Source: Parascedosporium putredinis
Taxonomy: Eukaryota > Ascomycota > Sordariomycetes > Microascales > Microascaceae
Assembly (NCBI GenBank): GCA_949357655.1
Contig: CASHTG010000012.1
Span: 744,001 to 808,000, forward strand
DNA length: 64,000 nt
Direction: 5' to 3'
The notes under the pieces are model-generated. The model searched no databases and was not told where the DNA came from. It was given only the letters and a program-made list of their open reading frames with translations. This document shows positions 47,101 to 58,500 of the stretch, in pieces. Position 1 is the stretch's first letter, and every line of letters begins with the position of its first letter. The position numbers were made by a program, and so were the translations under genes.

Positions 47101-48940
47101 AGTGTCAAGCAGCAGAGCAGGAAAAAAGTCAAGGGGCGACCCCAATACACCCCCTCCTTTGGTTAGAATAAGCCAGGCCCAGCTCGTTGCTCGGGTCGCG
47201 AAGTCTATTGAAAAGCCTAGGGGGAAATTGACCGAGCTGGTAGGTTCCATGACTTCGATTGCGCTCCCTCTCTCTCTCTCTGTCATCCAGGCTGCTGCTG
47301 TCCCCAAATGCAGGAACAGGGACTGGACGCGGCCAAATTAGGCCCTGCCTCCTCGACTCCAATGTGCACTACAAATCAATAGACATCAATGATCGTCTAA
47401 CCCCTTTTGACTTGACGCGGGGCACAAAGGAAAGTGGCGCAGGAGCATCCCTATCTCGAAAGACGCCATGAGGCTTCGAGCACCCAGTGAGTGGCGGAGG
47501 GAAGTGGGAACCGATGGTCAATGTAATTACCATGAGATGAAATAAACAGCAGAGAAAACATCCCTCCTGGGTCAAAATGCAGTTGTAGACGCCTCATGAA
47601 TAGGGGAACGGCCCGTTCGAGAATGGGGCAAGCGGACCCAAGACCGAATTAGACGGATACACGCCGAAGAAGGGCGGGCCAACGACAGGGGCTACGTTCT
47701 CGGACTAGACCTTTCGAATACCCCTGTCATCTTGAGCCACTCTCCAAGCCTCTGGAGCGTGGCATGGCGTCCTCGACTCTTGTTGATGAGACAAAGTGTA
47801 TCAGAACAGAGAAGCGACTTCGTACTTCATAGCAAAGGAAGGCCACTTACGCTTGTCAAGAAAGCGCCATTGCAGCCATCAGACCCGCCACAGCATTCTG
47901 CATGCCATCTTAGAGCCGGCAGGCTTTTTTGCTTTTGAGAAAACGATAGGCCACCAGAAGCTGCACCCAAATAGCCACCTTCTTTTAAACTAAGGCTTCT
48001 TGCTTTCAGTCTGCAAGATGGATGCTGATCAATGTTGATCGATGTTGATCATTGAGGGCTGAGAAATTAGGCGAGATTTTCCCGCTCCGAAGCTAGCAAC
48101 GCACTGACTCGCGCCTCCCACTACAACAACGTTAGCTACCACTTGCAGCTTGAGCTCCCATGGTGCTGGTTGAGGGTCTAAACGACCAGTGGAACGCTGA
48201 GCCGATTGCTGCAACACGTGCGCGCTCTGTGTGACCAAGAGTCTTGCTGTCTCGAAGGCTCTGAGGACTCCGACAGCATCCAGCAGCGGCCGGCCCTATG
48301 GCTGATCAATGACAGTGGATTGTGGTGGAGTGCCAAACCCCTGTAATTTGAGGACGGAGATTGGCCCAGCCTGTCCAGGCCCCATTCTTTCCTTTTCCTT
48401 CGCCCCCACCCACCCCCACACAGCCATGGGCCATTTCCTCAAGGCGAGAACGACTGACGAGTGGTGCCCCTACAAGTATTCGGGCACGACACCAGGACCC
48501 TTGGCGGACCGGCGAGTCAACCCCACCATCTGCAATGACATTTCAAGCATTGCTCCAGTGAATTGAATCTTTTTTTTTTTTTTTCCACATCCCAGCATGC
48601 AAAGCCGTCAGCCCTCACATTACCCCACCATATAGCTTTTTTTTTTCAACTTTCTTTCGCGACCATCACCGCCGCCTCAAGGAACGATGCGAATTTTTCC
48701 TTGTTCTCCAAAAATTCATACTGCATAAATTGTGCCTTTAAATACGTAAAATTACGACCATAAAACCAATAGAGGTGCAGGATCTGCTTCAGCAGTACGA
48801 TTAAAGGGCCCTTCAAGAGCTCAGAGAGCCCGCCCTCCATGACCTCTCTGTTGTCTCTGGCAACAGTTCGCCCATCCTGCAGGTACTTTCTCCCCTTGAC
48901 TGGCATCTCTCAGTATATCCACCGTGCGGTAGAGGAAGCC
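44200..48940. other. 4.7-kb gene-poor interval
   Basis: Divergent promoter space between the NRPS-like gene (minus) and NOB1 (plus). Contains a (CT)n run at about 47266-47281, an imperfect GATGTTGATC tandem at about 48020-48055, and T-rich tracts at 48569-48583 and 48639-48649 just upstream of NOB1. No gene was recognised. Confidence 0.5.
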
Positions 48941-50532
48941 ATGTCGGCTCCTGCTACCAACAACGCAGCCCCGGCGGAGCCCGCGACTATCCCGGATGCG
49001 CCTGCTCCAAGGGATACAGCCGTCATCCCGGATGCTACCGCTCCGGAGACACCTGCCACCATCTTAGATGCGGCCGAGCCGGAGGGATCTAATACCACCC
49101 TCGATGCCAACACTCCGGAAACACCTGTCGCCGTTTTAACCGCACCCACAACGGAGGAACCCTCTGTCGCCCCAGATACTGCCGTCTCGGAGGGATCCGC
49201 CGCGATTCCAGACACCGTCACCTCAGCCCAACTACCAGCTGCCCCTCAGGCGACGGTCTCATCGAATGATGGCAAGACTGTTGGCTATCTTGTCCTCGAT
49301 ACTGGTGCCTTGATCAAGAACGAGCCCACTGTGAGCACGCTTCTTGCCCAGGCGACCGAACTCTACACTATCCCTGCAGTTCTTGCGGAGATTCGAGACG
49401 TTGAGACTCGCCGTCGGGTTGATACCACTCTGCGCCCCTTCCTTAAGATCAGGGGCCGAAACCTGAGAGTGTCAAGTTCATCACTACTTTTGCGCGCAAG
49501 ACGGGTGATCTCGAGGTCATGAGCACCCCCGATATCCATCTCCTTGCCTTGACATACGAGCTCGAGTGCGAACAGAACGGCGGCGACTGGCGCCTTCGCA
49601 ACAACCCCACCCAGAAGCACCTCAACGGCCAAGATCCGAACGTCACTGGTAATGCACCGTTGGCGGCGGAGAACGATGGTGTTGCTGCTGTTGAGCCTGC
49701 CAACTCCTCATCGGCGGACCGTCCTGATGACAGCCCTAATGTTCAGGGCGATACGCTGGCAGAGAGCCCGTCTGTGGAGGAACAAGTAGAGAACATCACC
49801 CTCCAAGATCCTGTAGTCGATGCAGCGCCGTCCGCCAACGAGGAGGCTGAACAGCATACGACCAACGACCAAGAGGATGGGGACAGTGACGACAGCGACG
49901 GCTGGATCACGCCCTCGAACCTAAAGAAGCACGTTGCCAAGGACCAGGGAGCATCCCAGTCATCCAAGGCCCCGACACAGTTCCTGCAAGCCGCCATCCT
50001 GACGACCGATTACGCCATGCAAAACGTTGCACTAAGGATCAACTTGAACCTGTTGTCATCGAGCATGTTTCGAATCACCCGTCTACGGACATATGTCCTC
50101 CGCTGCCACGGTTGTTTCGCCACAACCAAAGACATGACCAAGCAGTTCTGTCCCCGCTGTGGACAACCGAATCTTATTCGGACCAGCTGCTCCACAGATG
50201 CAAATGGTGTTTTCCAAATTCATCTGAGGAAGAATTTCGAATATAACAAGCGAGGCAATGTTTATAGCATCCCAAAGCCAGTACACGGCACATCGAGCGG
50301 CAAGATCTCAAGGGTACAGGGTGGTGGTAGGGACGGCTGGGGTCAATCTCTTGTCCTCGCAGAGGACCAGAAGGAGTATGTCCGGGCCAAGGATAACAGA
50401 AGGAGAACAAGGCAAAAGGACCTCATGGATCAGGACTATCTCCCGGGTATTCTCTCCGGTGAGAGGACGAATAGCAACGACAAGGTTCGCGTCGGTGCAG
50501 GAAGAAGCGTTAACTCTAAGAAGAAGTGGTGA
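48941..50532 (+). CDS. NOB1: NOB1, endonuclease for 20S pre-rRNA site D
   Basis: Cuts the 3' end of 18S rRNA in late cytoplasmic pre-40S particles. Single exon. The N-terminal 98 residues are a Pro/Ala/Thr-rich extension built of 12-residue repeats. The PIN domain starts at GYLVLDTGALI (first catalytic Asp), with IPAVLAEIRD (acidic residues), KFITTFARKTGD and MSTPDIHLLAL (third Asp). An acidic linker follows, then the zinc ribbon with CHGCFATTKDM and FCPRCGQPNL, and the C-terminal GRDGWGQSLVLAEDQKEY and YLPG-containing tail. One base is missing near 49462 (RGRN to PESVKF). The start at 48941 is the first ATG giving the repeat region. A shorter product starting nearer the PIN domain has no suitable ATG. 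Confidence 0.94.
48983..49234 (+). repeat. NOB1: Seven 12-residue (36-bp) imperfect tandem repeats in NOB1 N-terminus
   Basis: Successive units read ATIPDAPAPRDT, AVIPDATAPETP, ATILDAAEPEGS, NTTLDANTPETP, VAVLTAPTTEEP, SVAPDTAVSEGS and AAIPDTVTSAQL. Position 5 is Asp in six of the seven. The spacing is exact, so it arose by 36-bp unit duplication. Confidence 0.85.
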
Positions 50533-51000
50533 GAGTGAATTCATCTGATACTACTGCAAACCGCTTACGCAGCAATAATGACCAAGGAACTTCAAGGCGT
50601 TGAGGAACTGGGATTGGCAATGGTTTACTGGGACACCCGGTGCTCTTACTGAATAAAAAGATTTTTCTTTTCTCTTATTGGAGGTGCAACTATTGAACTT
50701 GAGAAAACTTCTCGGTATACCAAGAACAAAACCCATTGTGCCTAACGCCAGATATAACGCCCATACTAGGAAACATCAAACGGGGGATAGGACTAGCAAC
50801 AAAGGGACGCAGCCGATGTATACTTCCAGAAACACACGTGTGAACTAAGTCGACGACTATCTTCTTCGTCAAGTCTTCTCAGCCGGAGGGCGTGAGATCG
50901 GGCTGGGTCTCTATCGAGAAGGTCGCCCGTCTTGATAACTGACGTCCGTCCTCCACTCCAGACCAATACCCCATTCGTGAAACTACTCCAAGAAGATTGC
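50533..51000. other. 468-bp convergent interval NOB1 / NOP10
   Basis: Both genes end here. It holds their 3' UTRs and no open frame with family resemblance. Confidence 0.55.
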
Positions 51001-51310
51001 TCAGAGATCGCTCTTCTCCTTATCCTCTGTGAGGGGGCAGGTTAGTCAGAGAGGGGAAAGGAAAAAAGGCTGGCGCAGAATTGCGTCCATTCGTGGTATT
51101 TCACGTGAGGGAGTGAAGGGGAAGGGGGCTCTTACTCTGCTGGGAAAGAAGGAGATTGAATCGCTTCTTGAGAGTAACCCTCTGCCTCGACCACTTATCG
51201 TCTGGCGAGAAGCGTGCGGGATGCGCGGATTTGGTGACCTGTCCGTGGGCAACCTTCTTCAGGGTGTAGAGGCGATTGCCATTGGCGTCGAGCGTGTACA
51301 TGAGATGCAT
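51001..51310 (-). CDS. NOP10: NOP10, H/ACA ribonucleoprotein subunit 3
   Basis: Core protein of H/ACA snoRNPs, needed for rRNA pseudouridylation and telomerase RNA-type particles. Exon 1 (51310-51136) reads MHLMYTLDANGNRLYTLKK, then KSAHPARFSPDDKWSRQRVT and LKKRFNLLLSQQ, nearly the family consensus. The intron (51135-51027) has donor GTAAGA and acceptor CACAG. The short exon 2 (51026-51001) adds KDKEKSDL and stop. The total of about 66 residues agrees with fungal orthologues. No indel is needed. Confidence 0.96.
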
Positions 51311-52009
51311 CGTGACTGATTTTAAAGGTTCGTCGCGTAGCTATTATAAATATCGGTTCCAGTAAATTGGCGGTAAAGAATTGGAGGCAAAGTAGAGGAA
51401 CAGGACGTGGCTGGCCGGGTCGTGAACGGAGGGGAAAATTCGTCGTTAACGAATTGTCGTGGTGGGCCTTGAAGTGCGAAGACAAAAAAATTCTAGCAAC
51501 GCCAATCGATAAGGCAGAGGCCCGTCACACCCACGGTGCGTGCCATCAGGGACCTGTCTGTGGCGGTGTTGTCACGTGATTCTCAGCCACACAGGCTCAA
51601 ATTGAAAGGCCTTTGACCGTCAATCAATTGATCACTTTGAAAAGACTCGTCTTCAGCACAAGGCGCAGGTCGCATGAGTATAATTGGGCAATAAGGGGTG
51701 AGCCAGGACCCCTGTCAACCAGAGAGAGCCCCACCTTCCTCCAAGGAAAAAGGGCAGTGTATATCTCTTGAAGAGGAAGGCGGTGTAAAGTAAAGCTTGG
51801 AATTGCTCAACAAAGCCTCCCTACCGTGAGCAAGAAGAAGTAAACGACACCAGCTCCACCAAAGATCTTTTAGAAACGAACTACTCTTCGGATCCGTAAT
51901 CTAACTTGTTTCTTGATTTTACCACGGATTGAAACCTGAATCCCCGTCCCAGCTTTCAAAGTGACAAAATCCTCCCACCCATCCCCCGAGTTGCATAAGT
52001 CCTCACAAT
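51311..52009. promoter_or_regulatory. 699-bp divergent promoter region NOP10 / SEC14-like
   Basis: Starts of NOP10 (minus) and the SEC14-family gene (plus) face away from each other. TATAAA-like TATTATAAATAT lies at about 51342-51353, roughly 35 bp upstream of the NOP10 ATG. No gene was seen. Confidence 0.5.
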
Positions 52010-53222
52010 ATGGCAACCGTTGAAACCCCCAATCCCCCGGCTGCGGCGCCCGAGAAGCCGTCTCCCACTCAAAAACCCCCATCGCTTCGCCGATTGCCTC
52101 TACTAAAGTCCCCGCTCGGCCTGAGCTTACGCCTGCGGAACAAGTCAAGTATGACGAACTCCTCAAGCAGGTGAGGACTTGGACCGAAATCAAGGTCGAA
52201 TCCGCCAAGGCTTCCGAGAAGAGCGGACCCATCACAGATGATGAGCGCCTATGGCTGACCCGCGAGTGCCTGATTCGGTACCTCCGCGCGACCAAGTGGC
52301 ACGAGAAGGAGTCCGAAAAGAGGCTTCACGATACCCTAGCGTGGAGGCGTGAGTTCGGCGCTGATGAGTTGACGGCGGAGTACATCTCCCCTGAGAACGA
52401 GACGGGAAAGCAGATGCTCCTCGGTTACGATACCGAAGGGAGGCCGTGCCACTACCTCAGCCCAGGGAGGCAGAATACCGAGCCATCACATCGCCAAGTA
52501 GAGCATCTCGTATACATGGTGGATAGGGTCATCGACATTATGCCCCCGGGTCAGGAGACGCTTTCTCTGATGATCAACTTCAAGCAGAGCAAATCGCGGA
52601 AGTACACCGCACCAGGTCTCGGCCTGGCCAGGGAGTGCCTAAACATTCTACAAATGCATTACCCAGAGAGGCTAGGCCGTGCTCTAATCGTCAATGGTAA
52701 GTTGCGTTAATGTCGTAAAAACACGGAGTGAAAGCCAGAGGGGCCAACCACTAACACAACTTCTCTCGGTGCTTTGCAGTTCCGTTCATGGTTTGGGGCT
52801 TCTTCAAGCTTATCACCCCTTTCATCGACCCCCGAACGCGTGAAAAGCTCAAGTTCAACGAGGACATGACTCAGTACGTGCCTTCGGAGCAGCTCTGGTC
52901 CGAGTACCAAGACCAGGGCAAGCTCGACTTTGATTACGACCATGCCGAGTACTGGCCGGCCCTTTCGAAGATGTGTGAGGAGAAGCGCAAGGAGCGCAAG
53001 GAGCGCTGGGTCGCCGGCGGCAAGCAGATCGGGGAATCAGAAGATTACCTTTGGGGAGGAGCCGAGCCTAGCATCGGAGCTGACGCCCTTGCTCCAGAGG
53101 ACAAGAAGACGGAGACAACACCCGAGGACTTGAAGGTCGCGGAGCTCAAAATCGAAGAGGCCGAGGTTGTAAAAGAAAATACGGAAGCAACTGCGTCTAC
53201 AGAGGCTAAAACTTCCGCTTAA
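52010..53222 (+). CDS. SEC14-family phosphatidylinositol transfer protein (CRAL-TRIO)
   Basis: Lipid exchange protein of the CRAL-TRIO fold. Exon 1 is 52010-52696, the intron 52697-52779 (GTAAGT..TGCAG), exon 2 52780-53222. The Pro-rich N-terminus (MATVETPNPPAAAPEKPSPT) shifts frame at the aaaaaccccc run 52071-52080, and one added base joins it to PELTPAEQVKYDELL. CRAL-TRIO N: CLIRYLRATKWHEKESEKRL. Lipid-binding domain: LLGYDTEGRPCHYLSPG, VYMVDRVIDIM, GLARECLNILQMHYPERLG, ALIVNVPFMVWGFFKLITPF and IDPRTREKLKF. The Lys/Glu-rich C-terminal tail (about 90 residues) is likely disordered. The closest yeast relatives by pattern are the Pdr16/Pdr17/Csr1 group rather than Sec14 itself. Exact orthology is unclear. 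Confidence 0.9.
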
Positions 53223-53811
53223 ATGGCTACAAATTCACATCAATTGGTGAATATGAACCAGGGGAACACCCTGAAATGGATTGCGGTGCACTAGCATCAG
53301 GATTTTTATGTGAGCCTCCCGCTGAGAGGCTCAACGGGGCGCACCAACATCGATACCTTTTAGTAGAATAATAAAATGGGAATATTGTCACAATATAGCT
53401 TTGAACTTTTAAATATATCAATTGTTTTCGGCTCTTTTCAGTCTTGTCTTTCATGGTTCTTATTCCTGATTCAATGGCAATACTTTTGTTGGCAGCACTT
53501 CTCAAGGCCTGGCTGAGCTTGGGCTGGGGCTGCAGCTGATGGATTTGTGAGGGGCCGACGACCACCGGTACACCCAAGCTCAGCAGCGTGCCTTCCCCAC
53601 GTCACAATCCACCTACATACCTAAATTCTCAAACCCCGACTTCGCCCATCCAAGCACGGAAACCGCCGCCCCCTCATTACCGCCCGCCGCAGAAGAGTTC
53701 AATCGACGTCTTCGCTCCGTCCCTGCCTCTGCGACACTAATTCCCTCTACATTCGACACTCAAGGCTGCCTCGCAGAGAAACCCCTGGTTACCCTCCGGG
53801 CCCCAAGTTCG
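53223..53811. other. 589-bp interval SEC14-like / TRS31
   Basis: 3' UTR of the left gene (AT-rich at about 53360-53420) and promoter/leader of TRS31 (C-rich at about 53600-53810). No gene was seen. Confidence 0.5.
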
Positions 53812-54630
53812 ATGTCGAGCCTACAGTCCAGCAAGGGCCCCGACAAAGACCAGCCCAGCCTCCGATATCCCAGCAATGGCAAAACCATCTACCACCGGCC
53901 ACTAAACCGCACAAAAACTGGCGAGCTCAGCCAGGCGAGCTTTGCGTATCTCTTCTCCGAAATGGTGGGCTATGCGCAGAAGCGTGTGGGGAATCCAAGA
54001 CTTGGAACAACGGTAAGCCCGCCCTGCTCCTCGCCATGCACCGTCCCCGGGCGCTCCTCTCCCCTGGTTGTTTGTTTCTTAATTTTCTTGCTTTCCGTCC
54101 CGGATTCTCTTGGAAGTCAGGCCTTTCGTGCTAGTCTCTTAATACCAGCCAAACTAACGCACCCGGTGCCCCATTGTAGCCTCAACGCGCAAGGCCACCC
54201 CATTGGCCTTAAACTTCTCGACCTCCTTATACACCGTGAACCCACCCGTAACCAAGTCCGCCCCCTCACCATCATCGCCCTCCTCCACTTCATCAAGCAG
54301 TCTGTCTGGACGCACCTCTTCGGCCGGCAGGCGGACCGACTCGAGAAATCAGCAAACCCCGAAACACCCGAGGAATATATGATTATCGACAACGAACCCC
54401 TTGTCAACGCCTACATTAGCGTGCCTCGTGAAATGTCACAGCTCAACTGTGCCGCCTTCGTGGCGGGCATCATCGAGGGCGTGTGCGACGGGGCAGGCTT
54501 CCCTGCCAAGGTTGGTGCCCATTCGGTGGGAAAGGAGGGCGAGGGCGAGATGTGGCCTGGCAGGACAGTATTCCTAGTCAAATTTGCCCCGGAGGTCCTA
54601 GAGAGGGAGGCGTATCTCGGCAAAACCTAA
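53812..54630 (+). CDS. TRS31: TRAPP complex subunit Trs31 / TRAPPC5
   Basis: Core TRAPP subunit in ER-Golgi vesicle tethering and Rab GEF function. Exon 1 (53812-54012) has RTKTGELSQASFAYLFSEMV. The intron (54013-54179) has donor GTAAGC and acceptor TGTAG. Exon 2 (54180-54630) has LNAQGHPIGLKLLDLL, FIKQSVWTHLFGRQADRLEK, EYMIIDNEPLVNAYISVP, CAAFVAGIIEGVCDGAGFPA and a closing FLVKFAPEVLEREAYLG. Adding one base at gggg 53988-53991 gives GIQDLEQR joined to LNAQG and puts the splice junction in phase. These are the diagnostic Bet3/TRAPPC5 signatures. Confidence 0.94.
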   Translation: MSSLQSSKGPDKDQPSLRYPSNGKTIYHRPLNRTKTGELSQASFAYLFSEMVGYAQKRVGNPRLGTTVSPPCSSPCTVPGRSSPLVVCFLIFLLSVPDSLGSQAFRASLLIPAKLTHPVPHCSLNAQGHPIGLKLLDLLIHREPTRNQVRPLTIIALLHFIKQSVWTHLFGRQADRLEKSANPETPEEYMIIDNEPLVNAYISVPREMSQLNCAAFVAGIIEGVCDGAGFPAKVGAHSVGKEGEGEMWPGRTVFLVKFAPEVLEREAYLGKT

Positions 54631-54994
54631 AGCGCATACTTCAGGCCTGGGAATGGGGCGATCGCTGGGCCTATCTCATGCTGGAACGATAACGGCGGTG
54701 GTATAAAGTACAGGAGAACACATCTTAAGCATGCGCTCTCTTGATGGCGTTTGGGGGTTTCTTTTTCTCGGAGTTTGATGGGTATATTGATACTAGAAAT
54801 CATGGAGCCCTGTATGCGGGTTTTCTCTCTTCTTAAAATCATCCGAGGGCTGAGCCAGCCACGGCCAGCCAGCCGGGTTCAAAGCAAAAGCCTTCCTTGG
54901 TAACTATGAAGTCAAGTCGCTTTCGTAGCCATGCACACCTTTTCAAGTTAAGAGCTTCCATAGCCAATGCTTCCCTTAAGGCCCTGGACACCCC
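54631..54994. other. 364-bp convergent interval
   Basis: Between the TRS31 stop and the stop of the small minus-strand gene. No other feature was seen. Confidence 0.5.
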
Positions 54995-55536
54995 TCAACG
55001 GGGTAGCTTACTTCCCGAGCTTGCCGTCGCCCCTTTAGATTTGGGGCCCCTATCCATGAGATCTCTCAGGCCAAGATCCCTCCACGCCGGCTCCTTGACC
55101 CGTTGAGTCGCCTTTTGAATACCAAAGGCGGCATGCTGGTCCGGCACAACGTCATCCTCATCCTCAGGGTTGACAGGCTGGTGCTCAGGTTTGACATAAA
55201 CCTCATCATTGGGGAGCTTGTCCTTGGAGAAATCCTCGAACAGGTCCGCGTCCCGGGAGCGATGCATGTGGACATACGTGAAGGCGGCGTCCTTATTCTG
55301 TAGAGTTCAGTTAGCGGTATGGGTAAGCGTGGGCGTAGGGAAAGCGCTGGAAGCAAGGTAAGTTGGGTCAGAGGAACAGAAGGCGGCGATTAGGCTGGAA
55401 ATTCGAGGCAGATTTTCTATACACCCAACGGCGGAGGGCAGATGTAACTTACCATGACGGGATTTGGGCTAGCCAACGTCCGAATCGATGCTCGATCACC
55501 AGTCGTGGGGATGGGATTGCGAGAGCCCCGTGGCTG
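54995..55536 (-). CDS. Small hydrophilic protein of unknown function
   Basis: Not recognised. The last exon (55297-54995) encodes NKDAAFTYVHMHRSRDADLF, EDFSKDKLPNDEVYVKPEHQ and a Lys/Ser-rich end GSKLPR. The acidic, proline-containing middle (NPEDEDDVVPDQHAAFG) suggests a flexible protein. The preceding exon (about 55536-55453) joins through GTAAGT..CTACAG and reads SRNPIPTTGDRASIRTLASP, then NPVM. The ATG just before that donor (55455-55453) could itself be the start, giving about 100 residues. A farther upstream start needs a further exon I cannot place. No membrane span or signal peptide. The codon pattern and clean splice sites argue that it is real. Confidence 0.5.
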
Positions 55537-58500
55537 CTAATCCAGATAATGACGTGATGTAAGAAACAGAGGCTATAAGGGAAGAAGAAAAATCAGGGGC
55601 TTTCGGAGAGTGGCTTGATCTGTGATGTTGGGCTGGAGGGGAGTGTCATGCTGATGTTCAAGTTCAGCTGTCGCGACGCGTTGCGGGGCAGCAGGCAGTG
55701 GAGGGGCGAGGCAAGTTCGATTCAGCCCATCAGCACAACCTGCGTCAACTCCCACAAGGCCCCCGTGTTTGCAGCGCAGCAACCGTAAGTTAGGCTGCTT
55801 CGTATAACACACATCTGGAGTAAATTTCTCCAGCGTTTCCCTTAGCTTCACTGGCCGACGGATATTCGCAGCCGGGTGCGGCGAGTTTAGCTGCAGGCGC
55901 AATGCGTTTGCTTCCCTCGCAAGCTTGATACCAGAAGCGCCACCAAGTCCGCGCGAGACGAACGTCTCATGCAGCAAGGGCTGGACAATTACTCGTACAG
56001 ATATCTGCAATCGCATGAACGCTTCAGAGGGGATCAAATTATGATCGAGATTGATAAGCAATGTCTGTCATTCTCTAGCCTTATCTCCGCTCGCTCGACG
56101 CAAGCAGCACCCAAGCCTTCCCACCGGAACACCGCCAAACAATCCCCGCAACACCGGTCAGCCTAACACTACCCGCATTTCCTGGTCCGTGGCCTAAGTA
56201 AGAGGCCATCCCCGGAACTCTCTACACGGACATACAGATAACCTCTACTATCGGATATCAACAAGAAAAGGGAATAAGCCCTGTAGATGTCTGTCCGTTG
56301 CCAAGTGCTGAGGAAGCTCGGATGCATATGCAAGATCAAGCCTGTCTCGAACAAGTGATCGGGGCCGCGCAAGCGCTTTAGTTCCATCGCACCTCTTTAG
56401 GAGCACTCGCCAATGCCCAATTCAATCCAGCGAGTATGGCTTTGTACCAACAAGCCGGCTGCTCTAGCAGCGTAGCCGTTAGTTGGAAGAACCATCATGG
56501 ACATCGATGAGCCGCCATCACCTTCCATTTGTGAGCCCGCCGGCCCCTCGGATGGCAGATACAATCTCTTCTCGTGGCCAGGGCCGTCATCTCCCCTTTC
56601 TCTCCTGTCTATTCTCCCTCGCACATGCAGAAAGCACTGGTGAGTCCGTTCATTAGCGTTCATTCTATACGAGGGGCAGGAAAACCGGTCAATATGGATC
56701 GGCTTGGAACTAAACCCGGCGTTCGCAAGAGCCTTCAATCTAGCTAGTGAGGTGCTCTAGTCTTATCGAAATCAAGGGCCCTCCGTGAGGTTGAAGATGG
56801 CCCACAAATGGCCCAAAAGCTCGTCACAGCATCGATACTCCCTGGGCAAGATCGTTCGCCACCAAGTCTCACCCACTCCACTTAGAGGATGAGACAGTCT
56901 AGGTCGGCCCGAGTCACCAAGACCCCTATCGTGCAGTAAGGCCTCGGCCGAGAGATTTATAACTGATAAGCCTCAATCACATATCGGAGGTTTCCTTCGT
57001 CATAGTTTTGTTTCTGCATTTCTTCGAGGAATAGAGACGGTCATGATACCTACACGGAAGGATGGTGTCCAAAGTCCCTTCTCACATGTTGCCGGATAAC
57101 CATTTCCATGTGAGCCCTTACCTCCGAGTTCCCTTCATAGATGCGGTTCGGGGTGAAGGGGTATGGCAGAAAGTCAAGAGAACGCAGGGCCCCATGTGAA
57201 AGTAGCGACGCCTATGACTTCATAGGGGTACCAAGAGCGAGGGATTCAATAAAATGGCCACGGCTACCATCTGCCCTCCTTCTTCCGCGTTCGAGTTGAG
57301 CTCTAGCGGAAGAGACAGCTGCCTCATAGCTGTTGTCTTCTACGACGTTCGCGGCGGGAAGGACCCATTGCTAGCCACGGTAGAGATAGAAAACAAAGAA
57401 TCTAGCAGCAGACTCTCCAGGTGGATCACTTGAGCTGCCCTAAGTTGATGTTACAATTAGTCACAAGGCCCAAAAATCCATTCACGGGGGATAGTCGCTG
57501 CAAGATGAAAGGGCTGTCTCATCAAGCCACACCACTATCCTGGAGCATATTGTTCGAGAGAGCCGTGTGAGCAACCTCCCTTCAAGATAGCTCAAGAGGG
57601 GAGGGTGTGGTCAGCTGGCAAAGCCATGCCACACACTTCTTGCCAATGCGTTTTGAGACAACGGGGGCGGGTAGAGCATAGATAGAAGACGAAAAGGAAA
57701 CTACATTCCCGTCCACTAAAGATAGTGGCTGACGATCATCAAGTTGCATTATACGCTTAATATATTTGGCACCAGTACGGGTTTCGTGGAGGGTAGTTCC
57801 GCCCGGCCGGAATAGAACAACTGTTTGTTCTGCGGCTTGGCTTTGCCGATGAGTTGGTGCTGCCGCAAATCCTTAGCGAGCGCATTGTTAATGGGCAGTT
57901 GGCGACTGAGAAGGGAGGAGATCAGTCCCAACCGAGAAGTGCTCACACTGCAGGTACTTGCGCATCGTACATATGCCATCACCTCTCGCATCGCATCCAT
58001 CAATTGATCCTAATACCAGAGAGTTCATGTCAGGTTTGGTCGTGGCAAGTGACACTCAACCCCTTCAAAGTATCGAAGCCACCAGCGGGCTTATCCTCAG
58101 CCCCTGCGCCTCTGTAGATGGAACTAGTGACCCCACTACTTCCTTTCGCGTTCTCCCTTCACTTTACCGTCATCACGCCCATCTACGGCGTCAAGCATTT
58201 TGACAAGGTAAACCTTCCTAGGACCGAGGGCCATAAAAGCGCCACTGAGGTGTCAAAGATTCGATAAGAATTCATCTTGTTACGTTGATTTCAGAGTTGA
58301 CCCCCTTGCCGCGAATTAATATGGTAAGACGATTCGAGATAACTATTTCTGCTCTGGGCTCCTTCTCAGAGGTGGAACTTCTGTCGACAGTTTTACCACC
58401 CCGAGACGAAGGGAACGCTGGCTAATTGATCTCAGCCTGGAACTCAATGTACACAGTACCCGCATCGCCAGCTATAATAAGAGTATGTATACGTGACCAG

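Noticed and set aside
48020..48055. GATGTTGATC imperfect tandem as a regulatory array
   Set aside because: Only two to three short imperfect units, nearly 900 bp from NOB1, with nothing to tie it to a known site.
55573..56061. 162-codon minus-strand open frame
   Set aside because: No family resemblance and it has no splice signals linking it to the small gene. It is more likely upstream non-coding sequence.
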